Part shown: positions 45,736 to 54,195 of the stretch, one piece after another
How positions within the stretch are numbered: the first letter of the stretch is position 1
Layout: the number at the start of each line of letters is the position of its first letter
Origin: CALNYZ01 sp942490945
GTDB taxonomy: Bacteria; Pseudomonadota; Gammaproteobacteria; UBA6429; Thiohalophilaceae
Direction: 5' to 3'
Length of the DNA: 64,000 nt
Assembly: GCA_942490945.1 (NCBI GenBank)
Contig: CALNYZ010000044.1
Span: forward strand, 1-64,000
The notes under the pieces: model-generated
Seen by the model: only the letters and a program-made list of their open reading frames with translations
Told to the model about the DNA's origin: nothing
Databases searched by the model: none
Made by a program: the position numbers and the translations under genes

Positions 45736-46437
45736 TCATTTATTCGTCTCTTCGAGTTTTTCAACAGTTTTAAGCCATGCTTTAAACTGTTGACGCTCTT
45801 CCTTATCGGCAATCAACCACCAAAACTTCAGTCGTTTCACAGCATTTTCGTTGGCAGCGGTTTTCGCATCAACGGGATTGGGTGAAATTGCTCTTTCGGC
45901 ATCACTTGCGGGTAATTTGCTGTTGTTTTTACCTGCCACACTGCTATTAGCCTGCGAATTCTTCATTCTGCTTGCATTCAACTCATCTTCAGTCGCAGAA
46001 ACTATCTGGCGGCCTGTCTGGACTTCGACAAGCGTCGCCTGAAACTTTTTCGTATACTCGAATGCCTCGTCCTCGTTTTTAGGAACATCGTAAGTCAGGT
46101 TATATGTCATCCCGGCATTAAACTGCGCTTCCACTGCAACGCTATCTGATTTAATCATCAAGCCACTTGTGTTATCCCCCCAATATAACTCATATTTGAA
46201 GTCAATGCGGTGTTCGCCGGGCAGAACGTATATCTCATAGAATCCATCTGCTTCGGATGGAACATCGATTTCTTTCCAGTCGATTTTTTGTACGGTAATC
46301 GGGCCTGGAACACGAATACGTGCTGTTTCACTTGACGGCAAAGTCTGACCCGGATAGGCGTGCACGGGTCCGTTTACTGTACATGATTGTACCGACAATA
46401 AAGTGGTCAGAAGCAGAGCGATCTTGTAATAATTCAA
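45736..46437 (-). CDS. Lipoprotein of unknown function, 233 aa
   Basis: TTG 46437, with AAGGGA seven bases upstream, starts a precursor with lipobox SVQSC and Cys at 19. The mature N-terminal domain (about 30-150) is beta-rich, with FYEIYVLPGEHRIDFKYEL and FNAGMTYNLTYDV, resembling PEGA-like or surface-exposed carbohydrate-associated lipoprotein domains. A polar linker follows, then a C-terminal helix pair (KRLKFWWLIADKEERQQFKAWLKTVEKLEE). No named family is certain. It precedes pilU on the same strand, with a CRP-like site between them. Confidence 0.7.
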   Translation of the reverse strand: MNYYKIALLLTTLLSVQSCTVNGPVHAYPGQTLPSSETARIRVPGPITVQKIDWKEIDVPSEADGFYEIYVLPGEHRIDFKYELYWGDNTSGLMIKSDSVAVEAQFNAGMTYNLTYDVPKNEDEAFEYTKKFQATLVEVQTGRQIVSATEDELNASRMKNSQANSSVAGKNNSKLPASDAERAISPNPVDAKTAANENAVKRLKFWWLIADKEERQQFKAWLKTVEKLEETNK

Positions 46438-46639
46438 TTTGAGATTCCCTTTTAAATTAAAATGAAAAGCTATCCGGAAACTGTGGCTATCCGATTATAA
46501 CAAATAATATAGTTTATTACCCGCCAGTCTGATTTATCAAGCTGATGACAGAAATAGTTTTTGGGAATCCGTCTATTTTCCTGACTAAAAAATGGATTGA
46601 TATCTAAATTCGCTTGCAAGTCTGCTGGCTGCAATCGTA

Positions 46640-47074
46640 TTGTTTTTCCGGATTAATACTGCCTTCGGAAACTACAATTGGTCAACACTGTTTTTTTTTA
46701 CATTTATAGGTCGTGTCCCGAATCCTGCCGACATACATCCTGTTATTACACTGTCAATTTATATAAATGTTCTACTGTCAGAGTTAAAAACACAATTGAC
46801 CGGCGTAAGATTAATGGTATTTTCCATAATGATACTCATGATCTGGATTACCAGCGCACCGGGAAGGCTGAAAGATTATTTGTTAAATACACCTCGTAAT
46901 CGATTGTTCAACCTGAGTATATTATGTGTCCTCTATGTTGCTGCTCATTTTCTGTTATTCCCGGCAACCTGGTACTGGTTCTTCCTTGGTCAATACACCC
47001 TGGTATTTTTCATATTGCTGATGCTGTTAACACAGTCCTTACCGACGCTCAAACCAAAAGAGAACTGGCAATAA
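46640..47074 (+). CDS. Hypothetical small membrane protein, uncertain start
   Basis: A 144-residue frame with three to four hydrophobic segments (LSIYINVLLS, LMVFSIMILMIWI, LSILCVLYVAAHFLLF, YTLVFFILLMLLT) and a basic PGRLKDYLLNTPRNRLF loop between them. The only late start is TTG 46640 without a good ribosome-binding site. The frame stays open upstream to 46601, adding a hydrophobic LNSLASLLAAIVLFF, and an ATG at 46592 is cut off after two codons by an in-frame TGA. It may be a real gene with a non-standard start or a decayed one. A strong hairpin follows its stop. Confidence 0.4.
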   Translation: MFFRINTAFGNYNWSTLFFFTFIGRVPNPADIHPVITLSIYINVLLSELKTQLTGVRLMVFSIMILMIWITSAPGRLKDYLLNTPRNRLFNLSILCVLYVAAHFLLFPATWYWFFLGQYTLVFFILLMLLTQSLPTLKPKENWQ

Positions 47075-47087
47075 AGAATATTAAACG

Positions 47088-47124
47088 CTGATGGCAAGGA
47101 TTGCCTGCGCAATCCTTGTATCAG
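47088..47124. terminator. Strong hairpin between convergent genes
   Basis: CTGAT-gg-CAAGGATTG-cctgcg-CAATCCTTG-t-ATCAG forms a 9-bp perfect stem extended by five more pairs past a small internal loop. It lies between the stop at 47074 and the convergent stop at 47143. No long T-run follows on either strand, so it may stabilise mRNA ends or be a bidirectional terminator of weak type. Confidence 0.6.
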
Positions 47125-47142
47125 TATCTGTACGTAACCAGA

Positions 47143-49362
47143 TTATTGTGGCTTAAGCGCATTGTTATAGGCATTTGTCATGACTTGCCGTGCACCCAGT
47201 CCGTTACTCGTCCCGCCAGAAATATCAGAATTAATAAAGAGGATGCCTATTATGTTGGGCCCGGTTACCGGACCAAAGATGGAGGCACTGGTAGTAATAC
47301 TGCCACAATTGGCACCATTACTGTCACAACCCTGGCTCCAACCACCATTTTTTTCCATTTGTGTTGCCGAATTAATATCAAGTCCGAAGTTACGCGTCCG
47401 CATGGCATTAAATTGTGAATTCCCACTCGTCTCGGTAAATATCTTTCCATCTCTGGCATTAATACTCAATAGAACCTTGGCAAGATCCTCAACAGACAGA
47501 TACCAGCCCGCCGCACCACAGGACAAATCAACATTGCCCCAACTATATCCTGCCTTGTCACCCGGAAAATTGTATGCATAGGCGTGGTTATTTGATGATG
47601 GTGGTGCACAACGCACCGAATTTTGACCAACAAGATCAAAAACATTTTGTTGTACGAGTTGTTCGTATTGGTCTGCAAGTGTTTGCGGTCGTGTGGCAAG
47701 ATTATTATCCACTGTCATGTTCGCGACTCGCGGTAACAATATTCGCATGATCCCGGTATTATAATTGCTATAACAAAAATTCGGATTATTCATATTTACC
47801 GGGTTTGGCGGATTGACCACACTGGATGGCTGACACGTTGTTGTCACATTATTCGGTACAGTCTGTTCGAAGAATGTTTTTAACTGTGCATATGTCATTG
47901 CGACATTTCCGTAGTCCTTGATACCGCTGGTTTGACTGAGGAACTGTGAAAATGTCACGCTCTGGAAAAAATTTCCAACATTCCAGTCAGCCGGAAAGTA
48001 TGGACCCACGGGGGCATCCAGACTCACATTGTTTTGCGCCAGAATGCGTATCGCTGCAATTGCCGTCACCATTTTGGCAACACTGGCAACCGTAATTTTG
48101 GTTTTTGAAGTAAATGGTATTTCCGTACCATTTGCCTTGGTTCGCGCCAGCCCCCCCGCGCCAAATTTTGGATACCGTCCGGCAAAAAAAGCATAGCCCA
48201 CTGCATGGCCATCCAGTTGCTTGCGGATGTCTTTCTCGATGTCACACATTTTTACGCACTGGCCATTGGCACATATACGCTGACTGGGTGAGCTGGTTGC
48301 ATAATCTCCCCAGCCTTCAAATGCCAACAGGATTTCCTTGTGCGCATTGAAAGGCATTTTATTCTGGCTCCCATGCCAGTCCATTAATGCGCGCAAATCC
48401 GCCCCACATTTAGCTTTATACCAGCGTCGCCATTGCCGGTGCTGGGCAGCTTGAGGCGTCTGGGATTTTGGCGCGGGTAGCACCGCATCGAGATGTATAT
48501 TGATGACTTTTGACTTGCCCGGATTTAACCTGGAAACAACCACGCCGGGTGAATTGTGGCGTAACAATACATTAAAATCTTTTATTTTTACTCGTACTGA
48601 ATCGGTTTTCTTCTTGCCCTTGTTACTGATGCGCAATTTTACATCTGCTCCGGCATAATAGATTTGTGTATTTTTCACCATGCCAATTTTTTCTTTAAAG
48701 GAAATTATTTCAACTGATGGGAACACCGCCCCATCATTAAACTTTGTCATGGCAGGAATGTTGCCGGAACTAAGCTGGGTTACCTGCACTGCGGTTGATC
48801 CGTTTCCAACCGGCTGATTGGAGGCATCCACAGGTCGCACTGTTATGGTAAAAATGACATTTTGTGATGGCGGATTGGCCTGCAGAAATGTCGCTTCAGG
48901 CAGGCTGAATTGTGCAAACTTGCCCGGCGCAGGCGCAGAACTGGTATACCCGCTCGCTACGACCTGATTATTATTACTTTTACTTTTAACTTCCCATCGA
49001 CCTTTTACCGCATTGGCCTGATTGGTTTCCCAGCGTAGGTTAAGGTATTGCTGTCCGGTAACATTTATGGCCGTGGACAATTTCTCAAACTCCTTGCTGA
49101 ATTCCAGTATCTTGAGTCTGGTGCTAGTCAGCCCACCCTTTGGTGCTTGTTGCGGCGTAGTTGTATTTTTGTTCTTGATGATTACTTTTTTGTCGGTCGA
49201 TATTGCCGAGGTGTTATCTCGCGGTTTTATAATGCGTTTATCTGTAGATGAGTCAACTGTCACACCGGCAGCAATGGCGCTTGATGTAGAGCTGACATAT
49301 AAAGTCAAAGCAAGGAAAAAAATGATTATGATATGGATATAACGAACTGAATTGATGTGCAT
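47143..49362 (-). CDS. Exported beta-lactamase-family serine hydrolase with N-terminal Ig-like region
   Basis: From ATG 49362, with GGGAGG seven bases upstream, the product is 739 residues with a Sec signal peptide ending near SSAIAA. Residues about 75-300 are beta-rich and Ig/CARDB-like (GADVKLRISNKGKKKTDSVRVKI with residues between). The C-terminal half is a class C beta-lactamase/penicillin-binding fold: nucleophile motif S-V-A-K (about Ser427, Lys430), then CYSNYNTG as the Y-x-N motif, and a GWSQGCDSNG region near the third motif. Several Cys suggest disulfides. Probably a periplasmic or surface esterase or peptidase. Confidence 0.83.
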   Translation of the reverse strand: MHINSVRYIHIIIIFFLALTLYVSSTSSAIAAGVTVDSSTDKRIIKPRDNTSAISTDKKVIIKNKNTTTPQQAPKGGLTSTRLKILEFSKEFEKLSTAINVTGQQYLNLRWETNQANAVKGRWEVKSKSNNNQVVASGYTSSAPAPGKFAQFSLPEATFLQANPPSQNVIFTITVRPVDASNQPVGNGSTAVQVTQLSSGNIPAMTKFNDGAVFPSVEIISFKEKIGMVKNTQIYYAGADVKLRISNKGKKKTDSVRVKIKDFNVLLRHNSPGVVVSRLNPGKSKVINIHLDAVLPAPKSQTPQAAQHRQWRRWYKAKCGADLRALMDWHGSQNKMPFNAHKEILLAFEGWGDYATSSPSQRICANGQCVKMCDIEKDIRKQLDGHAVGYAFFAGRYPKFGAGGLARTKANGTEIPFTSKTKITVASVAKMVTAIAAIRILAQNNVSLDAPVGPYFPADWNVGNFFQSVTFSQFLSQTSGIKDYGNVAMTYAQLKTFFEQTVPNNVTTTCQPSSVVNPPNPVNMNNPNFCYSNYNTGIMRILLPRVANMTVDNNLATRPQTLADQYEQLVQQNVFDLVGQNSVRCAPPSSNNHAYAYNFPGDKAGYSWGNVDLSCGAAGWYLSVEDLAKVLLSINARDGKIFTETSGNSQFNAMRTRNFGLDINSATQMEKNGGWSQGCDSNGANCGSITTSASIFGPVTGPNIIGILFINSDISGGTSNGLGARQVMTNAYNNALKPQ

Positions 49363-49731
49363 GGTATTGCCTCCCTGATAATTATTAAAATGATCCATCA
49401 ACGTACTTCCAGCAAGATGCATTTTCCTTCGAAGTTCCTGCTCTACATCAAACACAACGATAAAATTTCATTTAAATAATGAATCCCTGTCGGGACGGTG
49501 ACTGCTTTGCGTAACTATTTTATATTTTTAATTAAAGTGATGGTGCAGTGCCTTCAGGTACTTATTGTGTACTACTTCGATACCAGATAGAGAGGAGATT
49601 TGCTTCTGCTTGATTTTCCCTGTTTCTGACACAGGTCCTGAACGGCCGCTTATTAATCGTAGCTTAGCAAAATATAACGTCAAAAAATATATTTTCTATT
49701 CACTCAAATATTGGAAAATGAAAATATTAAT
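49363..49731. other. Intergenic region without a recognisable gene
   Basis: The 369 nt between the mnmH stop and the hydrolase start hold AT-rich sequence and a small CCTGT...ACAGG inverted repeat near 49618-49635. A 31-codon in-frame extension of the hydrolase frame (49363-49455) is present but is disfavoured by the strong ribosome-binding site downstream of it. Nothing else stands out. Confidence 0.4.
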
Positions 49732-50859
49732 CTATTTTGTATTTCTTATTTGTAACGGCATTTTGATTTGCGCATTAATATATTCCAGCACCGATTCTGT
49801 GGTTCCCTGATAGACGACACGCTCACGCTTGTTGCCGAGTTGATAGTCATACATGGGATCGTAGTATTCTGATAGTAATGTTTTTATCCAGATTTTGTGC
49901 TGTGATATATCACCATTTATGCGCTGTTGTTGAATCGCATCCTGCATGATTAAACTCAAACTGTTATAACGCATGCCTCCGAGACGTTTATGAATTCTGG
50001 CCAAAGACTTTTGCAGGTTTTCTGCCCAGATATCAAAACCCTGAGCTTCACCCAATAAAGACTGGTACTCGTGCAGATCGTTGCAAATGTACTCGTTGAA
50101 TACAACCTCGACGCGTTCTTCAAGACTACTTTCAAGCATGACCAGCGGCGACTGTCTGATTGATTCCATGATGCCATCCGGCACGCGTCGTGAACCAATA
50201 TTCATTGCTTCATCTTCTACTACCAGTATATCGCGATGATAATGACGATGTTTCAGCAGTTCGATTGCCAGTTTGTTTTCCACATCAATTTGACAAGGCT
50301 GTGGTTCTGCACGATTACCAAAGGCGGAACCCCGATGTTTGAAAATACCCTCGAGATCAATCTTGTCATTAATCCGGTTTAACAATAAAGTTTTACCTAC
50401 CCCGGTACGACCGCATAACACAATAAATCGCATGTTTTTGCCGGCATCTTCCAGCTCGGTGAGTAAAAACCGTCTTAGCGCCTTGTAGCCGCCTTTGACC
50501 CGGGGATAAACCACACCTGTTTTCTCATATAGCCATTGCTGACTAATCTTTGATCGCATGCCACCACGAAAACAATACAAGGCACCATCCGGATTTTCTG
50601 CGGTAAAAGCCTGCCAGTCAGATATACGACGGGATTTTATGTCGCCACTCACCAGTTCGTGTCCAAGCGCAATGGCTTGTTCCTGACCTTGTTCCTTGTA
50701 GCGAAGTCCGATTAGATGCCGTTCATCATCGTTCATGAGTGGCAAATTTCTGGTGTGCGGAAAGGCACCCTGCAAGTACTCGACAGGCGCACGTACATCA
50801 AGCAACGGCTTGTCGTGTACAAACAATTCCTGGTAATTATCTATCTGGGGTAATTCCAT
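49732..50859 (-). CDS. mnmH: tRNA 2-selenouridine synthase MnmH (SelU)
   Basis: From ATG 50859, with AAGGA four to five bases upstream, the product is 375 residues. The N-terminal rhodanese domain has LLDVRAPVEYLQGAFPHTRNLP, and its catalytic Cys is in LYCFRGGMRS. The C-terminal half is a P-loop domain with VLCGRTGVGKTLLLNRI. MnmH converts 2-thiouridine at the tRNA wobble base to 2-selenouridine through a geranylated intermediate, using selenophosphate from SelD. The selD stop is 25 nt upstream, so the two form an operon. A TTG at 50892 would overlap selD and was not chosen. Confidence 0.95.
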   Translation of the reverse strand: MELPQIDNYQELFVHDKPLLDVRAPVEYLQGAFPHTRNLPLMNDDERHLIGLRYKEQGQEQAIALGHELVSGDIKSRRISDWQAFTAENPDGALYCFRGGMRSKISQQWLYEKTGVVYPRVKGGYKALRRFLLTELEDAGKNMRFIVLCGRTGVGKTLLLNRINDKIDLEGIFKHRGSAFGNRAEPQPCQIDVENKLAIELLKHRHYHRDILVVEDEAMNIGSRRVPDGIMESIRQSPLVMLESSLEERVEVVFNEYICNDLHEYQSLLGEAQGFDIWAENLQKSLARIHKRLGGMRYNSLSLIMQDAIQQQRINGDISQHKIWIKTLLSEYYDPMYDYQLGNKRERVVYQGTTESVLEYINAQIKMPLQIRNTK

Positions 50860-50884
50860 TGAATCCTTGTTTGGTAATTGATTT

Positions 50885-51994
50885 TTATACAATTTGAATT
50901 ATTGGCTGATCAACATTTTCACGATGACCATCATGTAAATGCCCAATCACATCCAGTTGCAACCCACAATCTTTGGCGACTTGCAAAAACGTATCTTGGC
51001 CTTCTGCTGTAACAGCGACGAGTAGTCCACCGGAAGTTTGCGGGTCACATAAAATTTGTTGTTGCACGTCTGTCATCGGTCCCAGCTTGTGACCATAGCT
51101 TGCAAAATTTCGCTGCGCGCCACCGGGTGAACACCCCAGTGATAAATAACTTTCCACTTCCGGCAGTTTCGGCACGGCATTATATTCAATAACAGCTTGT
51201 AGCCCGCTACCTTCGCACATTTCGGTGAGATGCCCCATCAAGCCAAATCCGGTTACATCAGTCATGGCTTTTACTTGTGCCAATTTTGCAAACTCTGATC
51301 CGGCAGTATTGAGCTGACACATTGTCTGCGGTGCCAGTCGCGCATGTTCGGGTTTCAACAGCTTCTTCTTTTCTGCTGTAGTTAATATGCCTATTCCTAA
51401 CGGTTTGGTGAGATACAATTTGCAGCCTGCTTCGGCAGTACTGTTACATTTCAGGTTTTGATTTTCAACCAGACCAGTCACCGCCAGTCCAAACATGGGT
51501 TCGGGTGCATCAATAGAATGGCCACCCGCAAGAGGAATTCCGGCAAGTTGGCAGGCATGGCGTCCACCATCAATCACCATACTGGCTACTTCCGGACCCA
51601 GTTTATCGATCGGCCAGCCAAAAATAGCGATGGCCATGAGTGGTGTACCGCCCATTGCATAAATATCACTGATGGCATTGGTTGCCGCGATTTGACCAAA
51701 TTCGAACGGGTCATCCACAATCGGCATAAAAAAATCGGTGGTACTGACGACTGAAGTGTCATTGCCCAGATCAAAAACGGCGGCGTCATCCCTGGTGTCA
51801 TTACCCACCAACAATTGCGGGTAGCTGGTAACCGGTGTTGCCGATGATAATTGCGAATGTAAAATCTCTTCGAGCAGTTTGGGAGAAATCTTGCATCCAC
51901 AACCTGAGCCATGACTGTATTCGGTGAGTTTAACCTTGGCAGGTGTCGCCTGGTTGCGTTTTTCTGAAGCTGCTGATGTTTTTTCACTATTCAT
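50885..51994 (-). CDS. selD: Selenide, water dikinase SelD
   Basis: A 369-residue enzyme that makes selenophosphate from selenide and ATP. The catalytic loop is HGSGCGCKI with Cys (not selenocysteine) in the active position. DDAAVFDLGND, STTDFFMPIVDDPFEFG, NAISDIYAMGG and AMTDVTGFGLMGHL are the ATP and metal motifs of the family. It is followed by mnmH, so selenium here serves at least tRNA modification; selA, selB and a tRNA-Sec gene are not in the window. The N-terminal 30 residues are polar and likely flexible. Confidence 0.96.
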   Translation of the reverse strand: MNSEKTSAASEKRNQATPAKVKLTEYSHGSGCGCKISPKLLEEILHSQLSSATPVTSYPQLLVGNDTRDDAAVFDLGNDTSVVSTTDFFMPIVDDPFEFGQIAATNAISDIYAMGGTPLMAIAIFGWPIDKLGPEVASMVIDGGRHACQLAGIPLAGGHSIDAPEPMFGLAVTGLVENQNLKCNSTAEAGCKLYLTKPLGIGILTTAEKKKLLKPEHARLAPQTMCQLNTAGSEFAKLAQVKAMTDVTGFGLMGHLTEMCEGSGLQAVIEYNAVPKLPEVESYLSLGCSPGGAQRNFASYGHKLGPMTDVQQQILCDPQTSGGLLVAVTAEGQDTFLQVAKDCGLQLDVIGHLHDGHRENVDQPIIQIV

Positions 51995-52050
51995 GATTAT
52001 ATTGTCAGTTTTCCGGGTTAGATTTTAAGAAGTTATGCTCAATATATTAT

Positions 52051-52944
52051 TTATGCGACGGTATTTTCCAGTGTACCAATTGGCTCCACTGTAATCCTGA
52101 CGACATCACCCTTTTGTAAATACCGTGGTGGTTTAAAACCCATGCCAACACCCGCGGGGGTGCCAGTGGCAATAATATCACCCGGCTCGAGTGTGATGGT
52201 ACGGGAAAGAGTTTCTATCAGGCTGGGAATATCAAAAATAAGACTTGCAAGAATGTCATCCTGCCGAAGATCCTCGCCTACCCACGTTTGTACATGTAAT
52301 TGCTTCACATCATCTATCTCATCTGCAGTAATAATAGCCGGGCCCATCGGGCAAAAACCGTCAATACTTTTTCCCAGAAACCATTGCTGGTGATCACGTT
52401 GCAAACGACGTGAGGTTACATCATTCAAGATAGAGTACCCATAAACATGTTGCATGGCGTCATCAGACTCGATACCACGCCCACCCTTGCCAATAATGAC
52501 AGCCAGTTCACCTTCATAATCAACAGATGCGGTTGGATCCAGCGATGCAGGAATCGGCTCGCCTGTTCCAATAACAGATGAGGTTACTTTGGTAAAGAAA
52601 ATGGGTTGTTCGGGTAGTTCCTGCTGGTCGTTATTGGCAAATATCGGGCTCGCTCCCTGTAACTCTTTCACGTGGGCACGATAATTTTTACCGATGCAAA
52701 AAATATTTCGCGCGGGTCTGGGAATGGGTGCAAGCAGTTCGACTTTATTTAATGACAAGCGACCCTTGCCAGAGGAAAAAGCAGCCTGTGCTTTCAATAA
52801 AGCATCTGTTCCTTGAGTAATAAACCCCAACATATCACCGGGCAGATCCTTTACCACCGCATTCAAATCAATAACTTCATAACGAGTACGATCCAGTATT
52901 CCGATACGGACATGATTTGCTTCGCGAAATGTAATCAGATGCAT
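52051..52944 (-). CDS. Fumarylacetoacetate hydrolase family protein
   Basis: A 297-residue enzyme of the FAH superfamily. IFCIGKNYRAHVKE starts the catalytic domain, VDYEGELAVIIGKGGR holds the metal-binding Glu pair, YSILNDVTSRRLQRDHQQWFLGKSIDGF gives the Asp and substrate-loop residues, and PGDIIATGTPAGVGMGFKPP is the closing motif. Members cleave C-C bonds in fumarylacetoacetate-type, acylpyruvate or oxaloacetate-like compounds, or tautomerise them. The exact substrate cannot be assigned. It stands alone downstream of the selD promoter region on the same strand. Confidence 0.88.
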   Translation of the reverse strand: MHLITFREANHVRIGILDRTRYEVIDLNAVVKDLPGDMLGFITQGTDALLKAQAAFSSGKGRLSLNKVELLAPIPRPARNIFCIGKNYRAHVKELQGASPIFANNDQQELPEQPIFFTKVTSSVIGTGEPIPASLDPTASVDYEGELAVIIGKGGRGIESDDAMQHVYGYSILNDVTSRRLQRDHQQWFLGKSIDGFCPMGPAIITADEIDDVKQLHVQTWVGEDLRQDDILASLIFDIPSLIETLSRTITLEPGDIIATGTPAGVGMGFKPPRYLQKGDVVRITVEPIGTLENTVA

Positions 52945-53115
52945 AAAGTTTTTCTATCCAGACAGATATCAATATATGTACGGATATTATAACCCGATAG
53001 ACAACAGCTTATTAATTGAAATTACGTCATTACCACGGATTTTAATCGAAAAGTTAAACTTCATTACGATAAAGACGTCATTTGCAACAGATGGCTTCTA
53101 TAGCGTTTGCCAGAT

Positions 53116-53991
53116 TTAGTATTTTCCACCCTTGATAAACCTGGTTATACCCGCCACAACTTCATCCAGCTGATCGACAAAACCATGTGGTGCCCTGCCC
53201 CTGCAAGCTTTTACGCTGACACCACCAGACAAACCAGGGCCACCCGTGGCTGTCACGACCTGTTCACGTGTGCCTTTAGTCCGCTCAATAATCGAATCCA
53301 TGAGTCCGGGCGGTGTTCGTGCACATAAATCTTCAGCGTGACCCACAACCAGCACAGGAATTTTGATAGCTTCAAGTGGTAAATCAAACACAGTTTGTGC
53401 GACCCATTCTTTCATGCCGCCACTAAATCCCGAAGTAACTGCCGAAGTTAATACAAGACCATCTATTGCACTTGTGCCTGTCTGGTTTAGTGCAGCAGCA
53501 TTGACAGCCGATATGGTGCCGCGACTTGTACCAATTAACCAGATTTTGCCTTTGCTGCGGGAACGGACATCGGTAATTACCCTGCCCAGGTCTGCGGCGT
53601 GTACAGGATCAATGCGAAAACCGGCCAGTCCAGCTTTACCTGTGTAATCAGATGGTGCATCAACCAGTGCGGTAGTAAAACCCGCCTGATGAAACAGAGG
53701 CAGCGATCTGATCAGTGAATTACCTTTTAATGCTTGCGGGCAACCCTCATCATCCAGATCGATATGCCCGCCTCCACCGGCAAGTAATACCAGGGTAATG
53801 TGATCTTTCCCTGACTTAGAAACCTTTGATCTGGCAAGTACATAACGCGTCGTCGTGTCATCGTGAGTAACGACTTTTACAACCTTGCCACAATCCGAGG
53901 CAATCGCTTTTTGTGGTATAACCAATACTGCGAGTGAAACCAGTAAGCCGAATAAAATTGTACCCGGCATGATATGTTTGCTTGCTTTCAT
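53116..53991 (-). CDS. Exported alpha/beta hydrolase
   Basis: A 291-residue precursor with a Sec signal peptide ending near KAIAS. VLLAGGGGHIDLDDEG forms a glycine-rich oxyanion loop, and the nucleophile elbow is GTSRGTISAVNAA. VLVVGHAEDLCARTPPG likely holds the acid Asp, and GRAPHGFVDQ holds the His. The fold is that of serine hydrolases acting on small esters or peptides; no closer family is certain. GGGAG lies eight bases before the ATG. Monocistronic; 170 nt upstream of the FAH gene's own start lies free. Confidence 0.8.
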   Translation of the reverse strand: MKASKHIMPGTILFGLLVSLAVLVIPQKAIASDCGKVVKVVTHDDTTTRYVLARSKVSKSGKDHITLVLLAGGGGHIDLDDEGCPQALKGNSLIRSLPLFHQAGFTTALVDAPSDYTGKAGLAGFRIDPVHAADLGRVITDVRSRSKGKIWLIGTSRGTISAVNAAALNQTGTSAIDGLVLTSAVTSGFSGGMKEWVAQTVFDLPLEAIKIPVLVVGHAEDLCARTPPGLMDSIIERTKGTREQVVTATGGPGLSGGVSVKACRGRAPHGFVDQLDEVVAGITRFIKGGKY

Positions 53992-54195
53992 TAATTAACT
54001 CCCGCGTTGATTGATGACAGGTTACACAACCCGTTGCTGACCAGCTCTATTACTGTAGTTTACATTCTGTGTACAGAACAGGCCAAATATTGCACCAGTG
54101 TAGCCAACATTGGTTCCTGTCAGGGAGGGTGTAATTTTTACCGGACAATATGGAGTGGTGAATTTATCTGATACGATTTTTTTCTGTAGCCACGA

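Noticed and set aside
46592..46600. Selenocysteine reading of TGA at 46598
   Set aside because: No insertion-element hairpin directly after the TGA and no known selenoprotein starts this way.
51880..51910. Selenocysteine in SelD
   Set aside because: The active loop codons read Cys (TGT/TGC types), not TGA.
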